64,000 nucleotides of DNA from NCBI GenBank assembly GCA_010093485.1, contig MU001502.1:826057-890056 (forward strand). Reading direction: 5' to 3'. Source of the stretch: Karstenula rhodostoma CBS 690.94. Taxonomy: Eukaryota > Ascomycota > Dothideomycetes > Pleosporales > Didymosphaeriaceae. The notes under the pieces are model-generated. The model was not told the DNA's origin, did not search any database, and worked only from the letters and a program-made list of their open reading frames with translations. Position numbers and translations under genes: made by a program. Below, in pieces: positions 38,749 through 51,308 of this stretch. How positions within the stretch are numbered: the first letter of the stretch is position 1; every line of letters starts with the position of its first letter.

Positions 38749-41600
38749 ATAATAAATATTAGTTACTAGCCTAAAGAAGTATAGTCTACTATATTCTTTT
38801 TTTATAAAGTCTAATAGATAAATAAAGTAGAGCTTAATTCTAATAGTACTCTATTTTAGAGTAGAAAATTAATACTCTAGAAATATAAGAAATACCTATT
38901 TATACTTAATAATCTCTACTATATTAATTTCCTTATATATTTTAATTATAAGAATAAGATTCCCTTTAGGTAATCTAGGGATAAACTATATATCCTATTC
39001 TATTATCTATAGTACTTTTCTATATTAAATCTAGTCTATTTTTATTATATTAAGTTTATACTTTATTATTCTTTCTAGTATATAGATAATATTTATAATA
39101 TTTAAGAGTAGTTATTTAAGACTAATACTAAGGTTTATTACTATTATTATATATATTATACCTATAAATATATTAATTATTATAAAGATAATCTTAATTA
39201 GATAGAAGTAGAGAACTTAGAATTTAAAGAAATACTTATTTAAGACTAATTTAAGTTAAATAAGCTAGTAACTTAAAAATCTATAATTAATAGTAAACTA
39301 TTTAATTAAAATATACTAGAGTCTAGGCCTATTAACTATATTAAGGACTAGGGTACTAAGGAATATAATAACTACTAAAATCTAAGTAGTTTAACCTATT
39401 AAAAATAGTTAATCTATAAGTATTTTATTACTAGAGTAGAATAGTCTAATATTAACTTTAATACTCTAACTACTTAATAAAGAATTACCTTTAATATAGT
39501 AATAAACTATTTTAAGGTAATTCTTAATAAAAAGGTATTATTATAGCTTTTTATTAATTTTAATAGAAAAGCTAGTACTAGTAAAATTTATATTATTAAA
39601 ATAATTTTAACTTATCTTAATTAACTAGCTAAGGAAGTAGGTATACTATCTCCTATTATCTAATCTATACCTATTAGAATTATTATATTTCTAATTAATA
39701 GCTAAATAATTAATAGCCTTTTCTAGATTCTAATTATATATATAGGAGGGATTATACTACTACTATCTACTACTATTTTATAGTAATTATAGATTACTTT
39801 CTCCTTTATAGATTATTTTATTATTAATAAATACTCTATAATTAGTCTTAATATATTAGCTTAGATTAGTATTTAACTTAGTAAAATCTATTTTTAATTT
39901 ATATACCTCTTTTTTACTAGCCTAAATATTATTATATCTAGAGACTTTTACTAGTTACTATTTATTACCTAGCGACCTTTATATAATCTATTACTAAGTA
40001 AAGGACCTATTAATACCTATATAAAGTAGTTCTATTAGTAATTCTTAAAGACTATTATTTTTAATACTATTTAATACTAATAAGGAAATAGTAAGGCTAA
40101 CTTTTAAAATACTTTTTTATAACTTTAAGTTAATAAAAGTATTTAGTAGGACTAGTTACTATTCTAAACTTATTATAGGGCTATTTTTTTTAAATTTAAA
40201 AATAAATACTTTCTATAATTCTATATACTTCTATACTAAGTACTATAAAATTAATATAATTAATTATAATTATTTTTAAAACTAATACTACTTAGTATTA
40301 GCTTACTATACTAAATATAATAACTCTATATATATAATAATACTATTAATAAAAACTAGTATTCTAGAAAATAAACTTTTTTTTTATTAATACTAAGGTT
40401 ATATTTCTAGCTAATATTTAGACTAAGTATAGTCTTATTAATAGAGCTATTAGTAAGGTTAATAATATTATATAGTATCTAGCTACTATAAACTATATAA
40501 AGGAATTCTTTTTAGTTATTTTTATTATTTTTAATTAGTATATAGGGCCTAGTCTATATACTATAAAAGTAAATAAAATAGTTATACTTATCTTTTCTAT
40601 ATTTTATAAATTTCTTTATAACTAAATAATTATTATATAGGTCTAGTTTCCTTTCTATTTAGTATAGGCTATTATAATATATAAATTCTAAGGTCTTAGT
40701 TTTACTTTAGCTAAAATACTTATATTAAAAAAAAAGAACTTTATTACTAGTTTACTATATATTACCCTATTATATATATAAAGTATTAAAGACTTTATAT
40801 TTAAGACTTTTTTTTCTTTCTAGTATCTAAGATTTAAAAATAGGAAATATATAAAGATAAAAAATAAAGAATAAATAATAAAAGTTAAATTAGTTATTTT
40901 TATATTTAGGGACTATTTTCTAGCTATTATAAAACTTAATACTTTTTAGTATATCTAATACTATACCTTTTACTAATTTATTATCTAGTTCTTATCCTTA
41001 GTACTATAAAGTATATTTATAATCTAATCTATATTATTAAATAAATTCTTCTTATTACTAAATACTATATCTAGAATATAAGTAGTCTCTTTACTAGTAA
41101 ATCTACTTACTCTAAATATATAGTTTTTAATTTATTAGTAATACCTAATACTATAGTTAATATTTTATTTATAAAATAGAATATAGTATATATTTTTTAT
41201 ATAGACTAGAAAGTAATAGAGTAATACCCTTTTTATATATATTCTAGTATACTATATAGACTATAGATTAGTAGAAAAAGCTACTAAATTAGGCTATATA
41301 AAATAAACTAATAAATATTATTTCCTATTTAAACTATAGAATTATAAATAGTAAATAAGTAATTTTTAAAGTTTTATATATAGAGAGATATTATATAGCT
41401 AATAAAGTTATCTTATATAGTATATAATACTATATTAAATTAGTTAAGAATATTATAATTTAAATAGAAACTTATTTTTATATTTTTTTAAAGTAATATT
41501 CTTTTTACTAGAATTAGATTCTAAACTTATATATTTAATCTAGCTAGTATCTATTTAATTTATATCTAGTAGATATTAATAAGGTATTAGTTTTAGAATA

Positions 41601-41806
41601 TATAGTATAGAAAAGGAGCTCGAATATTCCTTTATTTAGGGAGCGAATTAATTAGATTACTATATAAGAAAAGATTACTAGAAAGGCTAGTTATATACTA
41701 TACTTATCCTAAATTAGTTTAGTACTTAGGTTAAAGTACCCCTTATCGCGGCTAATTAGAGCTCTATAAACTCTAATATTATTAAGTATTATTTATATTC
41801 TTAATA
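41601..41806 (-). repeat. 3' LTR of Copia F
   Basis: Aligned by eye with the 5' LTR over 206 positions without gaps, I count 14 differences, all transitions (C/T or G/A). Both carry CG remnants such as TTATCGCGGC. Confidence 0.92.
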
Positions 41807-41811
41807 TACCC

Positions 41812-43390
41812 CCTAGGCGAATAGTGCTTATTATTTATCTACTAATAGAATTTAATTATTTAGATTAGCTTCTCTTTTAGAAATATATAGCTTAGACTAT
41901 AATTTCCTACTTATATTATACTATTATTAGCGTTATAATACTAATTAGCTAGAGTAAGAGTCTCTTAGTACTTAGTATAGTACTTATAAATAGTAGTAGA
42001 CTTATAACTAGGTATAGTAAGTAATAGTAAATAAGGTAAGAGATTATTATATAATATAAACTAGTAGAGGTAGATAGGATAAGAAGGTATCTTTTATATC
42101 TTTTAAACTTCTCTTCTTTATCTCTATTATCCTATCTTATAGTATATTCTTACCTTTTACTTTTTAATACTCTACTTATACTTTTTAGATAGCTAATAAC
42201 GCTACTAAAGCTTATACTACTAAAGCGCTTAAATAAGAATAGAAACTTAAAACTAAATAAGTAGCTACTACTAAAAGATTTACTATAACTCCTTAAATAA
42301 CTTATTATAGTTACCCTCTTACTTAGTCTACTTTCTATACTCCTAGCTAAGCTCTTTTAATAGTATTACACGCTCCCCTAACTATAAAAGAAGAGCGTAT
42401 TAGGACTATCTAGTTAATAAGCTACTTTAGCTACTTAATAAGTACCTTAAGTAATAGGTTAGATAGCCTCTACTATAATATTATAAACTAGTAGACTAAG
42501 TACTACTTTTACTATTATATATACTTATATAAACTAATATAAGCTAGATTTTCTACTTATTTAGTTAAGCTTTACTAATTATTATAGTTTACTATTCCTA
42601 GCTATATATATAATATACTTTATCTTATTCTATAATAATTTAAACTCTAGTATAAATTTCTTTTATTTTTCTTATTACTTAGATTTTTACTAACTATATA
42701 TAGGCTTATAAGGTTAATTATTTATAGTAGTATATTTAAGCTATACTAAAGGATTAGAATAAAGGTTAAAAGACCCTTTTTATACCTTTATAGAACCTCT
42801 ACTTAATATCTAGCTCTCTTTCTACTCTTTTTACTCCTATTTTTACTCTACCTACTCCTATCCTATCTCTACCTACTCCTATCCCTATTTCTATCCCTAC
42901 TTCTCTTACTTCTATTCCTACTTCTACTACTCCTATCCCTACTCTACCTATTTTCTAGTAGATCTACCCTATAGATAGCTAAAAGGTAGGCTTATAAGAG
43001 GCTATATATACTTTTAAGTATAGTATACCTACTTCTTATAAGTACTATACTTTATAGTAGCTCTATAAGGCAGGCCTAAGTATTAGTTATTATAATATAA
43101 ATTAGTAGTAGTCTAACTTTAATTACCCTAAGGAGTATCTACGCGATTATAATAGGTTTTTTAAAGCTAAGGAATCTCTTATTTATAGTTAGGGTAGCTT
43201 TAGATATAGGTATTTTAAGTACTCTAATATATTAGAAGTATAGTAGTATACTTAGCTTTATAAGCTCTTTAATTAGATACTTAATATATTTAAATAGAAT
43301 AGATTTCTTTTATTTTTCCTTTATTTTTCTTTTATTCTCTAGTTAAAAAGTACTTTTTATAATTAAATCTAATAAATTTCTACTTACTTT
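41812..43390 (-). other. Extra 1.6 kb between RNase H and 3' LTR of Copia F
   Basis: Copia elements normally end soon after RNase H, but here about 1.6 kb intervenes. The same region is present in copies A, B (part) and C. It contains a C/T-rich low-complexity tract on the + strand at about 42,825-42,955. Both strands can be read as protein-like if stops are taken as former Q/W. The + strand gives a proline/threonine-rich stretch followed by a Cys/His-rich-looking segment near 43,100-43,230. The minus strand gives a glutamine-rich stretch near 42,200-42,350. I cannot tell which, if either, was a gene. It could be an extra ORF, captured host sequence or a long 3' untranslated region. Confidence 0.55.
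42825..42955. repeat. Low-complexity CCTACTCCTATCC-type tract
   Basis: Imperfect tandem C/T-rich hexamers and dodecamers (CTACTC, CTATCC) on the + strand. In Copia A (10,020-10,150) and Copia C (27,300-27,450) the same tract is reduced to A/T-rich forms by RIP. Confidence 0.8.
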
Positions 43391-43399
43391 ACTTCTTCT

Positions 43400-45000
43400 A
43401 TATCTATAATTATAAAACTTATATCTTAAAGGTTAAGTAGCTATATAAATCTTATAAACTACTACTTTAATAGTACTTTTATTAAACTATTTATAGGTAT
43501 TTTACTTATTTTAAGATATAAAACCTTAAATAATCCCTTTATATACTCTTATTATAGCTATATATTCTAGATATTAATATAGTAAAAGTATATAGTAATC
43601 CTTTTATTTTTTCTAATTATTAGTCTAATTATCTACTAGTTATTATAGTAGATTTACTAGAGTAATTCTAAGTCTAGTATAAATTTAGTAAAGAAGTACT
43701 TTAAAGCTATTACTTCTTTACTAATATACTCTAGAGTAGAAAGTTTTACTTCTATAGTTAAAATTATAATTATACTTTAGTAAACTACTTTCTATAGAAT
43801 AGCGCTACTAAATAGTAGAGTAATATACCTATAAGATAATTATCTTATTAGTAGATTATCTATAAAAGATATATCTCTATAGATAAGTAGGTCTAGACTA
43901 TTATATCTACTAAACTAAATTACTTTCTAGCGCGTCCTATAGAGGTATAAAATTACTTAATTAACTACTACTTTATATTTTATACTTAGGTTAGTAAGGA
44001 AGAAGGATAGCTTTAATATAGTAAATATAATATCTAGTTACAGTATAATTACTATATATAATACTAATCTAACCTTTTCTTAATAACTTTTAATTTACTA
44101 TAGCAATACTTCGCCTTTACTCTTTTTAAGCTTATTAATTAAGAGAGGAGTAGGTAGGAAGCTACTAGCTTTATAAAACTTAAATCTTTTTATAATCTTA
44201 TTAATATATATATTATATATAAGTGTAATTATTTAATTATCTTAGTCTCTAATTACTTATACTCTAAGAAACTACTTAACTAGTTTCTTATTTTTAATCT
44301 TATATTTATTTATAACCTTATTCTATAGTATTTAAGCTTACTCTCTATAATTATTATAATATAGAAGTAGTATATTATCTATATAGAATAGTACTAGGAT
44401 TTTTTAATCTCTAGAAAGGAATAAATAAGACTCTTCCTTTAAAGCTTTAAGCCCTTTAGCTCTAAGCGAGTAGGAAAACTCTTTATACTAGAGAAGTAGT
44501 AAGTCTCTTAAATTATAAAGAGCTTAATTTAATCTTATATATATTCCTAGTATTTTAAACCTATCTAGAAGTTTATAGGTTATAGGATTATCTACTATAA
44601 TTATAGTATTTAGGAATACTCCTATAATATTATATTATTTAATCTTAAAATTAAACTCTATAATAATTACTATTACTACTTAGAATAACCTTACTATAAG
44701 TATAGTAGTATAGGTTAAGTATAGGGTATCCTTTAGTTAAAGGTCCCCTCTAACTATAATATAAGCTTTATAGTTCTTAAATTAACTATCCTAATTAAGC
44801 TTATATATAAATACCTATTTTAATAGGAGTAGGTATTCTATTACTTATAATTAGGGTAGTTTTATCTAAGTTCCTTTCTATTATAGAGTAGTAATTTCTT
44901 TAATTATAGCCTACTTAAATAGCTTTCCTAGAGAATAGGAAAGTAGGTATTTCTAGAGTATTAGTTCTAGTAGTAGCTTATCTCTATATAGATAAGCTAG
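43400..45000 (-). pseudogene. Copia F reverse transcriptase and RNase H remnant
   Basis: Read on the minus strand with TAG/TAA as former Gln/Trp, this region gives the Copia RT order: a VRGDL-like box (about 44,760-44,731), the RT core, then the catalytic box at 44,385-44,374 reading Y-I-D-N (codons GAT then AAT). The second Asp of YxDD has therefore become Asn. After that comes the segment leading to a TRPDI-like motif (about 44,060-44,030), and RNase H down to about 43,400. In Copia the integrase precedes RT, the reverse of Gypsy, which fits the undeciphered sequence upstream. Stops and the lost catalytic residue make it inactive. Confidence 0.85.
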
Positions 45001-46683
45001 TAATATTACTAGTTTTAATTTCTTAAGTATAGCTACTATAACTACTATATTTAGTATTTTATAGCCTTTATACTCGTTCTAGGTTTTATCTACTCCTAGT
45101 ATAAATATATATATAAAGTTAATCTAGAAACTATCTTTTAAAAATAGATCTACTATTAGTATATATATACTAAAATTTAATCTACCCCTTAGCTAATTAT
45201 TATAATCTATATCTTGTTATCTTAACCTTTAAACTAGTAAATACCTACTTATTAGTTAGTTAATCTTAGGTACCTCTTTTTAAAGTTATCTACTTACCCT
45301 ATTTATTATAGGGAAGATATACTATTACCTTTAGCTTACTAGTAGATTTCCTACTTTATCTAGTAGTATAGAGTTAGTTATACTAGGTTAAGAGATAGTA
45401 GTAGGGTTTTAAAGCTCCTACTTTAGAGAAGTATTATCCTAAGGCTCTAGTTTACTAGCTCTTCTAGTTAAATTCTAATTCTAGTAGCTCCTAGTATTCT
45501 TATAATTATATTAATTAGTCCCTATAATATCTAGCTATAGTATTATATCTAAGGTTATAAGTTCTATACTTAAATCTTAGCCTATATAAATTCCTAGCTA
45601 CTAGCTAGCTATACCTATAGCTTATATAGTAGTTAGTATTATTATTTTCTAATTTCTTAGCTAGCTATCCTTAGAATCTATCTACTCTAATCCTTTACCC
45701 CTAAGTAGTTACTTAGTGTCCTTAATTCTCGCGGTACTCGCGTACTTATTTAAGCTAGAAGTAAGATTAATTATATTAAATATATCTTCTAGATTATTAA
45801 CTTTATCCTTATAAATACTTTCTATAATTCTTAGAGCTTTTACCTTTAGAAGCTTAACTTTATATACTCCCTAGTAGAAGATTATCTTATTAAATATAAT
45901 ATTCCTAGTTATAATTACTTAATTAAGTATAGGAACCTATATTCTATAGATATTAGAAACTTAATAGTCTACTAAATATCTAATATAAATTCTTAGATTT
46001 ATTTTAAATCCCCTTCTATTATACCTAGCTTCGCGATCTTTTATTAGAGGATATACTTAGTATTTATAGGTATAAATTCTACTCTAGTCTAGGTAGAGAT
46101 CTATTATTATATATTATATAATTATAGACTTATAGTACTAAAAGTACTATTAGAACTAGCTATCTAATACTTTATTTAGTAATTAGAAGCTATATACTAC
46201 GCTCGGGCTTATATTATATAGCTAGACTACTATATCTATAATCTCTAGCTATAGCTTTATTAGTAGATTTATACTAGACCTTATCTTTACTATTTATTTA
46301 ATTAGCTCTTTTCTAGCTCGCTCTACTAAACTATTAGTTTTATACGTATAAGGTAGTAAAGGGTTAATTATAATTCCTTTTTTAATTATCTATTCCTTAT
46401 ATTATAATATCCCTTGTTATAGGAGTATTACTATATTATTATCCTACTAGATTTATATAATTTAGAGCTAGTACTTATTCTTTATAAAGGTTAATAGGCG
46501 TTTTATTAATTATAGAATCTCTAAAAGTGTCTTCCCTTATAGATTAAAATTATAGAACTTCCTACTAAATTCTTCCTTTATTATAAGAATCTAGAATTTA
46601 AGTATTTACCCTTACTCTATATTAAATAGGTCCTATGCGATATAGTAGAATAGATATAGTAAATACTTATATAGTTATTATAA

Positions 46684-46735
46684 GATTATCTTATTTATAT
46701 ATATAACTATATAATACTTATATTCTTATTATCGT
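46684..46735. other. Segment of about 50 bp present in Copia F, absent in Copia C
   Basis: Copia C runs directly across this position (34,475-34,485), while Copia F carries an extra AT-rich stretch bordered by TTATTA-like sequence on both sides. It could be a small insertion in F or a deletion in C between short direct repeats. Confidence 0.55.
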
Positions 46736-48621
46736 GTTCCTTTAATTAATATACTATATACACTAGAAACTAGAGCTTATAAAGCCTTTTTTCTAAGGTA
46801 TTCTAATTACTTATACTATAGTTCTTTACTATCTAAGTGGGAGATATTCTCTCTTAATAGTCTAGATAGTTAAATTATATTTATAATAGTAGGATAAGAG
46901 TATACAGGCTTATATTTAAAGAAAATAAGGTTATACTTATACTATAGATCTACTATTATAATACTTTATTTAATTATTCTAATCCTTAGGGTATTATCTA
47001 AGTTAAGATACTAAATACTAACTTTCTTAAGTTAAGCTTCTAAGATAATATTTATATAAAAGTTCTTAACTACCTTTATATCTTTAAGTAGTAGATTCTC
47101 TAATTATTTCCTATTCTTACTATAAAGAATATTCTTAATTAAATAATTTCCTATTCCTAAAATAGATAGAGCTTAAATTTCTACTTTAACTTAGTCTTCT
47201 ATAGTTACTTTCTTAAAAGAACTAGTAACTAGAAGGTTCTAATTATTAATAAGGTAAATAGTAACTATACTATCTAGAATTATACTCTTAGAAAGTAGGT
47301 AAGGATTCTATATTATATTATAGATTCTATTCTTAGAAACTTTACTTAGAAAGTTAATTAGATTAATAAGAGCTACTATAATACTACTAGGGTAGTTAAT
47401 AGTAAGCTACTTCTTATTACTTATTTTCTAATTAGTGCTATTAATCTTAGTCTATAGTTTTAACTATTATAGGAGCTTTAGATAGCTTAAGATCTTATTT
47501 TACTCTTTATTAGAAAGGTTAAATACTTAGAATCTATTAATTAGAGTACCAGTAATAGCTATCTATAAGTATTAGTATTTAATTAGTTACTATTTATATT
47601 AGGCGTTCTTATAGGGGTAGTTAAAATAATTATTATTTTATATATTATTAGATAATTCCCTGCTAGGCTTAGTAGTCTAACTACTAAATATTATATAAAT
47701 ACTAGTTCTTTTATAATTAGGGTAGAGTAATTATTTCTAAATTAGTACTAAAAATACCTTTCTAATCTTAAAAAGTATTATTATAGACCTTTTAAGTATC
47801 TTATTAAGCAGGATTTATTACTTAATTAAGCAGGACTACTTAGGGGCAATCTTCTTACCTAAAGTTTTAAGGAAATTATAGGTTATAAGCGCTCCTTTAG
47901 TTTCTTTAACTAAGTATATAATTACTTTATAATAGAGGAGTTACTATTCTTTAAACTAGGTTTCTAGATTCTACTATCTACTCTTTACTTTATTAAGATA
48001 AGTATAATACTATACTTAAATAAGGTTCTTAGTTACTCCTTTAGTAGGTACTAGATTATTCTTTAGTATATAAAGCAGATATTATAAGGTAGATTTATTA
48101 TCTTTAACTATATTAATTATTACTAGAGTAAGGAGATCTTAAGAGATAGTAGTATAAACCTAGTTCTAGAGATTTTATAGCTTAGAATAGTATATCTACT
48201 AGTTAGAGACTATAGTGCGATATTCTATAATCTTTAAAATATAACTTTCCTTATCCTTCTTATATAATTTAAGCTCCTGCTTATAATCTTTAAGGTTATC
48301 TAAAGTAACTAGTTAATATAATTCCTCTAGAATAACTAGTTAAATAGGGTAATTATCCTTAATTAAGGGGACTATTAGACTATCTAGATTAATTTTAGAC
48401 TAGATACCTTTAGAGTTTACTTAGAAATATAAGCTTATAAACTAATAAGGCTAGGTTATTTAATTAATAAGCTAGGTCTAAGTAACTAGAATAGTTAAAT
48501 CACTTATAGCTTTATTAAATAAAGAAGGCTTTCAGTATAATAGGAGAACCTAAGAGGGTATATTTAAGTAGTAAAGTGTATAGGGAGAATTATCCTATAT
48601 TCTAAGCGCTAGGCTTATAAT

Positions 48622-48827
48622 TATAGTATAGAAAAGGAGCTTAAATATCCCTTTATTTAGGGAGCGAATTAATTAGATTACTATATAAAAAAAGATTACT
48701 AGAAAGGCTAGTTATATACTACGCTTATCCTAAATTAGTTTAGTACTTAGGTTGAGGCACCCCTTATCGCGGCTGATCGGAGCTCTATAAACCCTAATAT
48801 TACTAAGTATTATTTATATTCTTAATA
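48622..48827 (-). repeat. 5' LTR of Copia F
   Basis: The less mutated of the two LTRs in several places (ACGCTTATCC, GTTGAGGCACC, GCTGATCGGAGC), where the 3' LTR has TA-rich equivalents. In the direction of transcription the LTR is followed by ATTATAAGCCTAGCGC as the possible primer-binding site; I could not assign a tRNA. Confidence 0.92.
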
Positions 48828-48838
48828 GAATACTTATA

Positions 48839-48993
48839 TTATAGAGATTTACTATAAGGTAGGATAACTTAATAAAATAGAGAAAATAAAAAAATATATT
48901 ATACTTTATTAATATATAAATAAAGGGGTACTAAAAAAGTAATTAAGGTATATTTAGTATCTATATATAGACTAATTAAAAAGGGTATAGTAA
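48839..48993 (-). mobile_element. SINE-like element 10
   Basis: TSD AATACTTATA (48,829-48,838 and 48,994-49,003). It overlaps the Copia F TSD by four bases, so it entered right at the Copia border. Confidence 0.88.
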
Positions 48994-49515
48994 AATACTT
49001 ATATATTTATAAATAGGAGATCTTTATTCTATAGATTATTAAGAAAGGTTTTAAGATTCTAGTAAAGATAGTTCTATTTCTAGTATAGAATTTTAAAGTA
49101 TTTAGTAATTTTATTCCTTATAATAATCTAGGTATTAAGTATAGCTATATTATTAATATTAATTTTAATATTAAAAACTTTTTATCTAAAGACCTTTTAG
49201 TTTATTTTAATTTCTTTTTTTTTATTTCTTTTAAAAATTATAGATAGGTTAAGTAATTATTAGTCTAAAGTTTTTAATAATAAAACTCTAGTATTAGTTA
49301 AAGTATTAGATAGTTAGATAAATATTAGTATTATTAGAGTTAGAATAGAAAAATTAAAAATATTAAAATACTAAGCTTACTTTTTTATAAATTACTTAGC
49401 CTTAATTTTATTAATATTTTAGCTAGTATAAGCTATTATTTTATAGCGCTAAGTAGTTTTAGTATTAAAACTATTAAATATATTAGTACTTAATACTATT
49501 TAATACTTCTTTAAC

Positions 49516-49516
<1 letters not shown>

Positions 49517-49547
<31 letters not shown>

Positions 49548-51079
49548 AAGCTACTATTATAACTACCTAGTAATAAGGAAATATCTAGAGGTACTATATA
49601 GATTTATTAAATAGCTCTAAGGAATAGTACTATTTATAATAAGAGAGAAAGAAGAAAAAATATCTATAATACTAGGTTTAATTAACTAAGTATTAATCTA
49701 TATATATTATAGAGATTTACTATAAAATAGGGTAACTTAATAAAGTAGAGGGAATAAAAAGGTATATTATACTTTACTAATATATAAATAAAGGGGGACT
49801 AAAAAAGTAGTTAAGGCTTATCTAGTATCTATATATAGGCTAACTAAAAAGGATATAGTATTAAGCTATTTAAAATAGACTTAATACGTACCTATTAATA
49901 TATAAGAAATTCGACTATAGAGAGTTAATAAGGTATTATAACCTATATAAGTATTATATAATATCGCGATATATAATACTATACTATAATACTATAATAC
50001 TATAATACTATATAATATTAATAGGATAGTATACTCCTTATTTACTAATATCTAATATATAATTATAGAGAAGTTATAAAATATTAAGAATATTATAAAA
50101 TATTAAGAATATTATAAAATATTAAAAATATTATATATTAATAATATCGCGATTTAAAAAAGAATATAAAAGAGAGGTTACCTACTAGTAATAAGTAACT
50201 TATAATACTATATATAAAGGCTAGTTTTTATAAAAAAAAATCTATACTATATCCTACTCTATTAAAATAGCTAATAATAAGTAACTAATTATTAGTAATA
50301 AATATAACCTTATATATACTAGTAGTAGTATTAATTTTATATATAGTATAAATCTAAATAATATAGATCTCTATAAAGTTAAATATATTCTCTATTAAAT
50401 TAATTTTTATTAGTATAATAATTAATCTAGTATATAAATACTATAAATTATAACTATAAACTATATAATTATAGAGTCTATTAGTAAGTTTCTTATATAT
50501 ATATATATATATATATAGTATTACTAATCTAGGGCTTACTAGAATTATCTCTATAATAGTTAACTAGGAATAGGAACTTTACTACTAAGTAGTAAGAGAT
50601 AATTATAATAGTTTTTAAAAATTAAGAGGAACTAGACTTTATAATAAAGGTAATTATAATTAAGTTAAAGTAATCTATATAGTTAATAAATATAGAGTAA
50701 GTAATAACTATTCTATAGTAATAGAAAAGTAAAAAGTAATAGGTAATATTAATAGTAATAATAGGTAGGTAATATTAATAGTAATAATAGGTAAATAATA
50801 TTAATACTAATAATAGATAAATAATATTAATAATAATAATAATAGTAATAGGATAATATATAGAGCTATAAGCTATAAGCTATAAGTAAAAGTTAAGGAT
50901 ATTAGTAAATATAAGTAAGTAGAAGAGTTAGTATTTAAATAACTATTAGTTAGTATTATACTAATAATTAAAAAAGTATAAAAATATATAAAATAAATAT
51001 TAAAGAAGAATAAAAAGGTTTCTCTCTTATTATAAATATACTATATAGTTCTATAGGCCTAGATTAGAATCTAGGCCGG
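49517..51079 (-). mobile_element. Poly(A)-tailed element, full copy in W2
   Basis: Poly(T) at 49,517-49,541. It ends with the 5' near-palindrome and GGCCGG at about 51,079. TSD TTCTTTAACT, 10 bp (49,507-49,516 and 51,080-51,089). Two TATCGCGAT remnants (near 49,963 and 50,147) survive where other copies read TATTATAAT. It holds SINE 11. Confidence 0.93.
49705..49938 (-). mobile_element. SINE-like element 11
   Basis: TSD TAATCTATATA (49,694-49,704) and TAACCTATATA (49,939-49,949), one transition apart. Full 5' end ending in GTTAATAAGGTATTA; retains AATTCGACTATAG. Confidence 0.9.
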
Positions 51080-51308
51080 TTCTTTAACTTACTATATTAT
51101 ATTATATATATTATTTAACTAGATATATAACTACTATAGTATATTAGGCTAGTCTTTTATTAGTAACTAATTAATAATTAGCTATATAGCTAGTAGGAAA
51201 ATATTCTTCTAGAATTTAAAATAATATATATTATCTACTATTTTATTATACTCTATAGTAAACTTTTTACTAGTTTTTTTTACTTTAATATCTATATTTT
51301 TCTTTATT

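Larger units (their letters stand above)
41601..48827 (-). mobile_element. Copia copy F: best preserved LTR retrotransposon
   Basis: A complete minus-strand Ty1/Copia element of 7,227 bp with 206-bp LTRs (41,601-41,806 and 48,622-48,827) and the 5-bp TSD GAATA (41,596-41,600 and 48,828-48,832) in W2. The uninterrupted site corresponds to X1 coordinates 2,830-2,834. The polypurine tract lies at 41,807-41,818 (complement TAGGGGG). In sense order, the gag/protease/integrase part (48.6 to about 45 kb) is not resolved by eye. RT (about 45.0-44.05 kb) and RNase H (about 44.0-43.4 kb) are recognisable, then about 1.6 kb of non-pol sequence. It is the richest part of the window in CA, TG and CG, so it arrived late or was mutated fewer times. 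Confidence 0.93.
38749..51308. mobile_element. W2: inverted partial copy of W, interrupted
   Basis: Segments 38,749-41,600, 49,004-49,516 and 51,090-51,308 are the reverse complement of W at about 5,680-2,834, 2,834-2,310 and 2,310-2,090. Between them sit Copia F with SINE 10, and a poly(A) element with SINE 11. Because it is inverted, its interruptions show that W at 255-7,879 is intact at these points. W2 is bounded on the right by X4 at 51,309. Confidence 0.8.

Noticed and set aside
46635..46637. Start codon of a surviving gene
   Set aside because: One of only two ATG triplets noticed; it lies inside Copia F with in-frame TAG/TAA nearby.
48605..48621. Named tRNA primer-binding site of Copia F
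   Set aside because: Sequence next to the 5' LTR (complement ATTATAAGCCTAGCGC) could not be matched confidently to a tRNA 3' end or anticodon-loop half.
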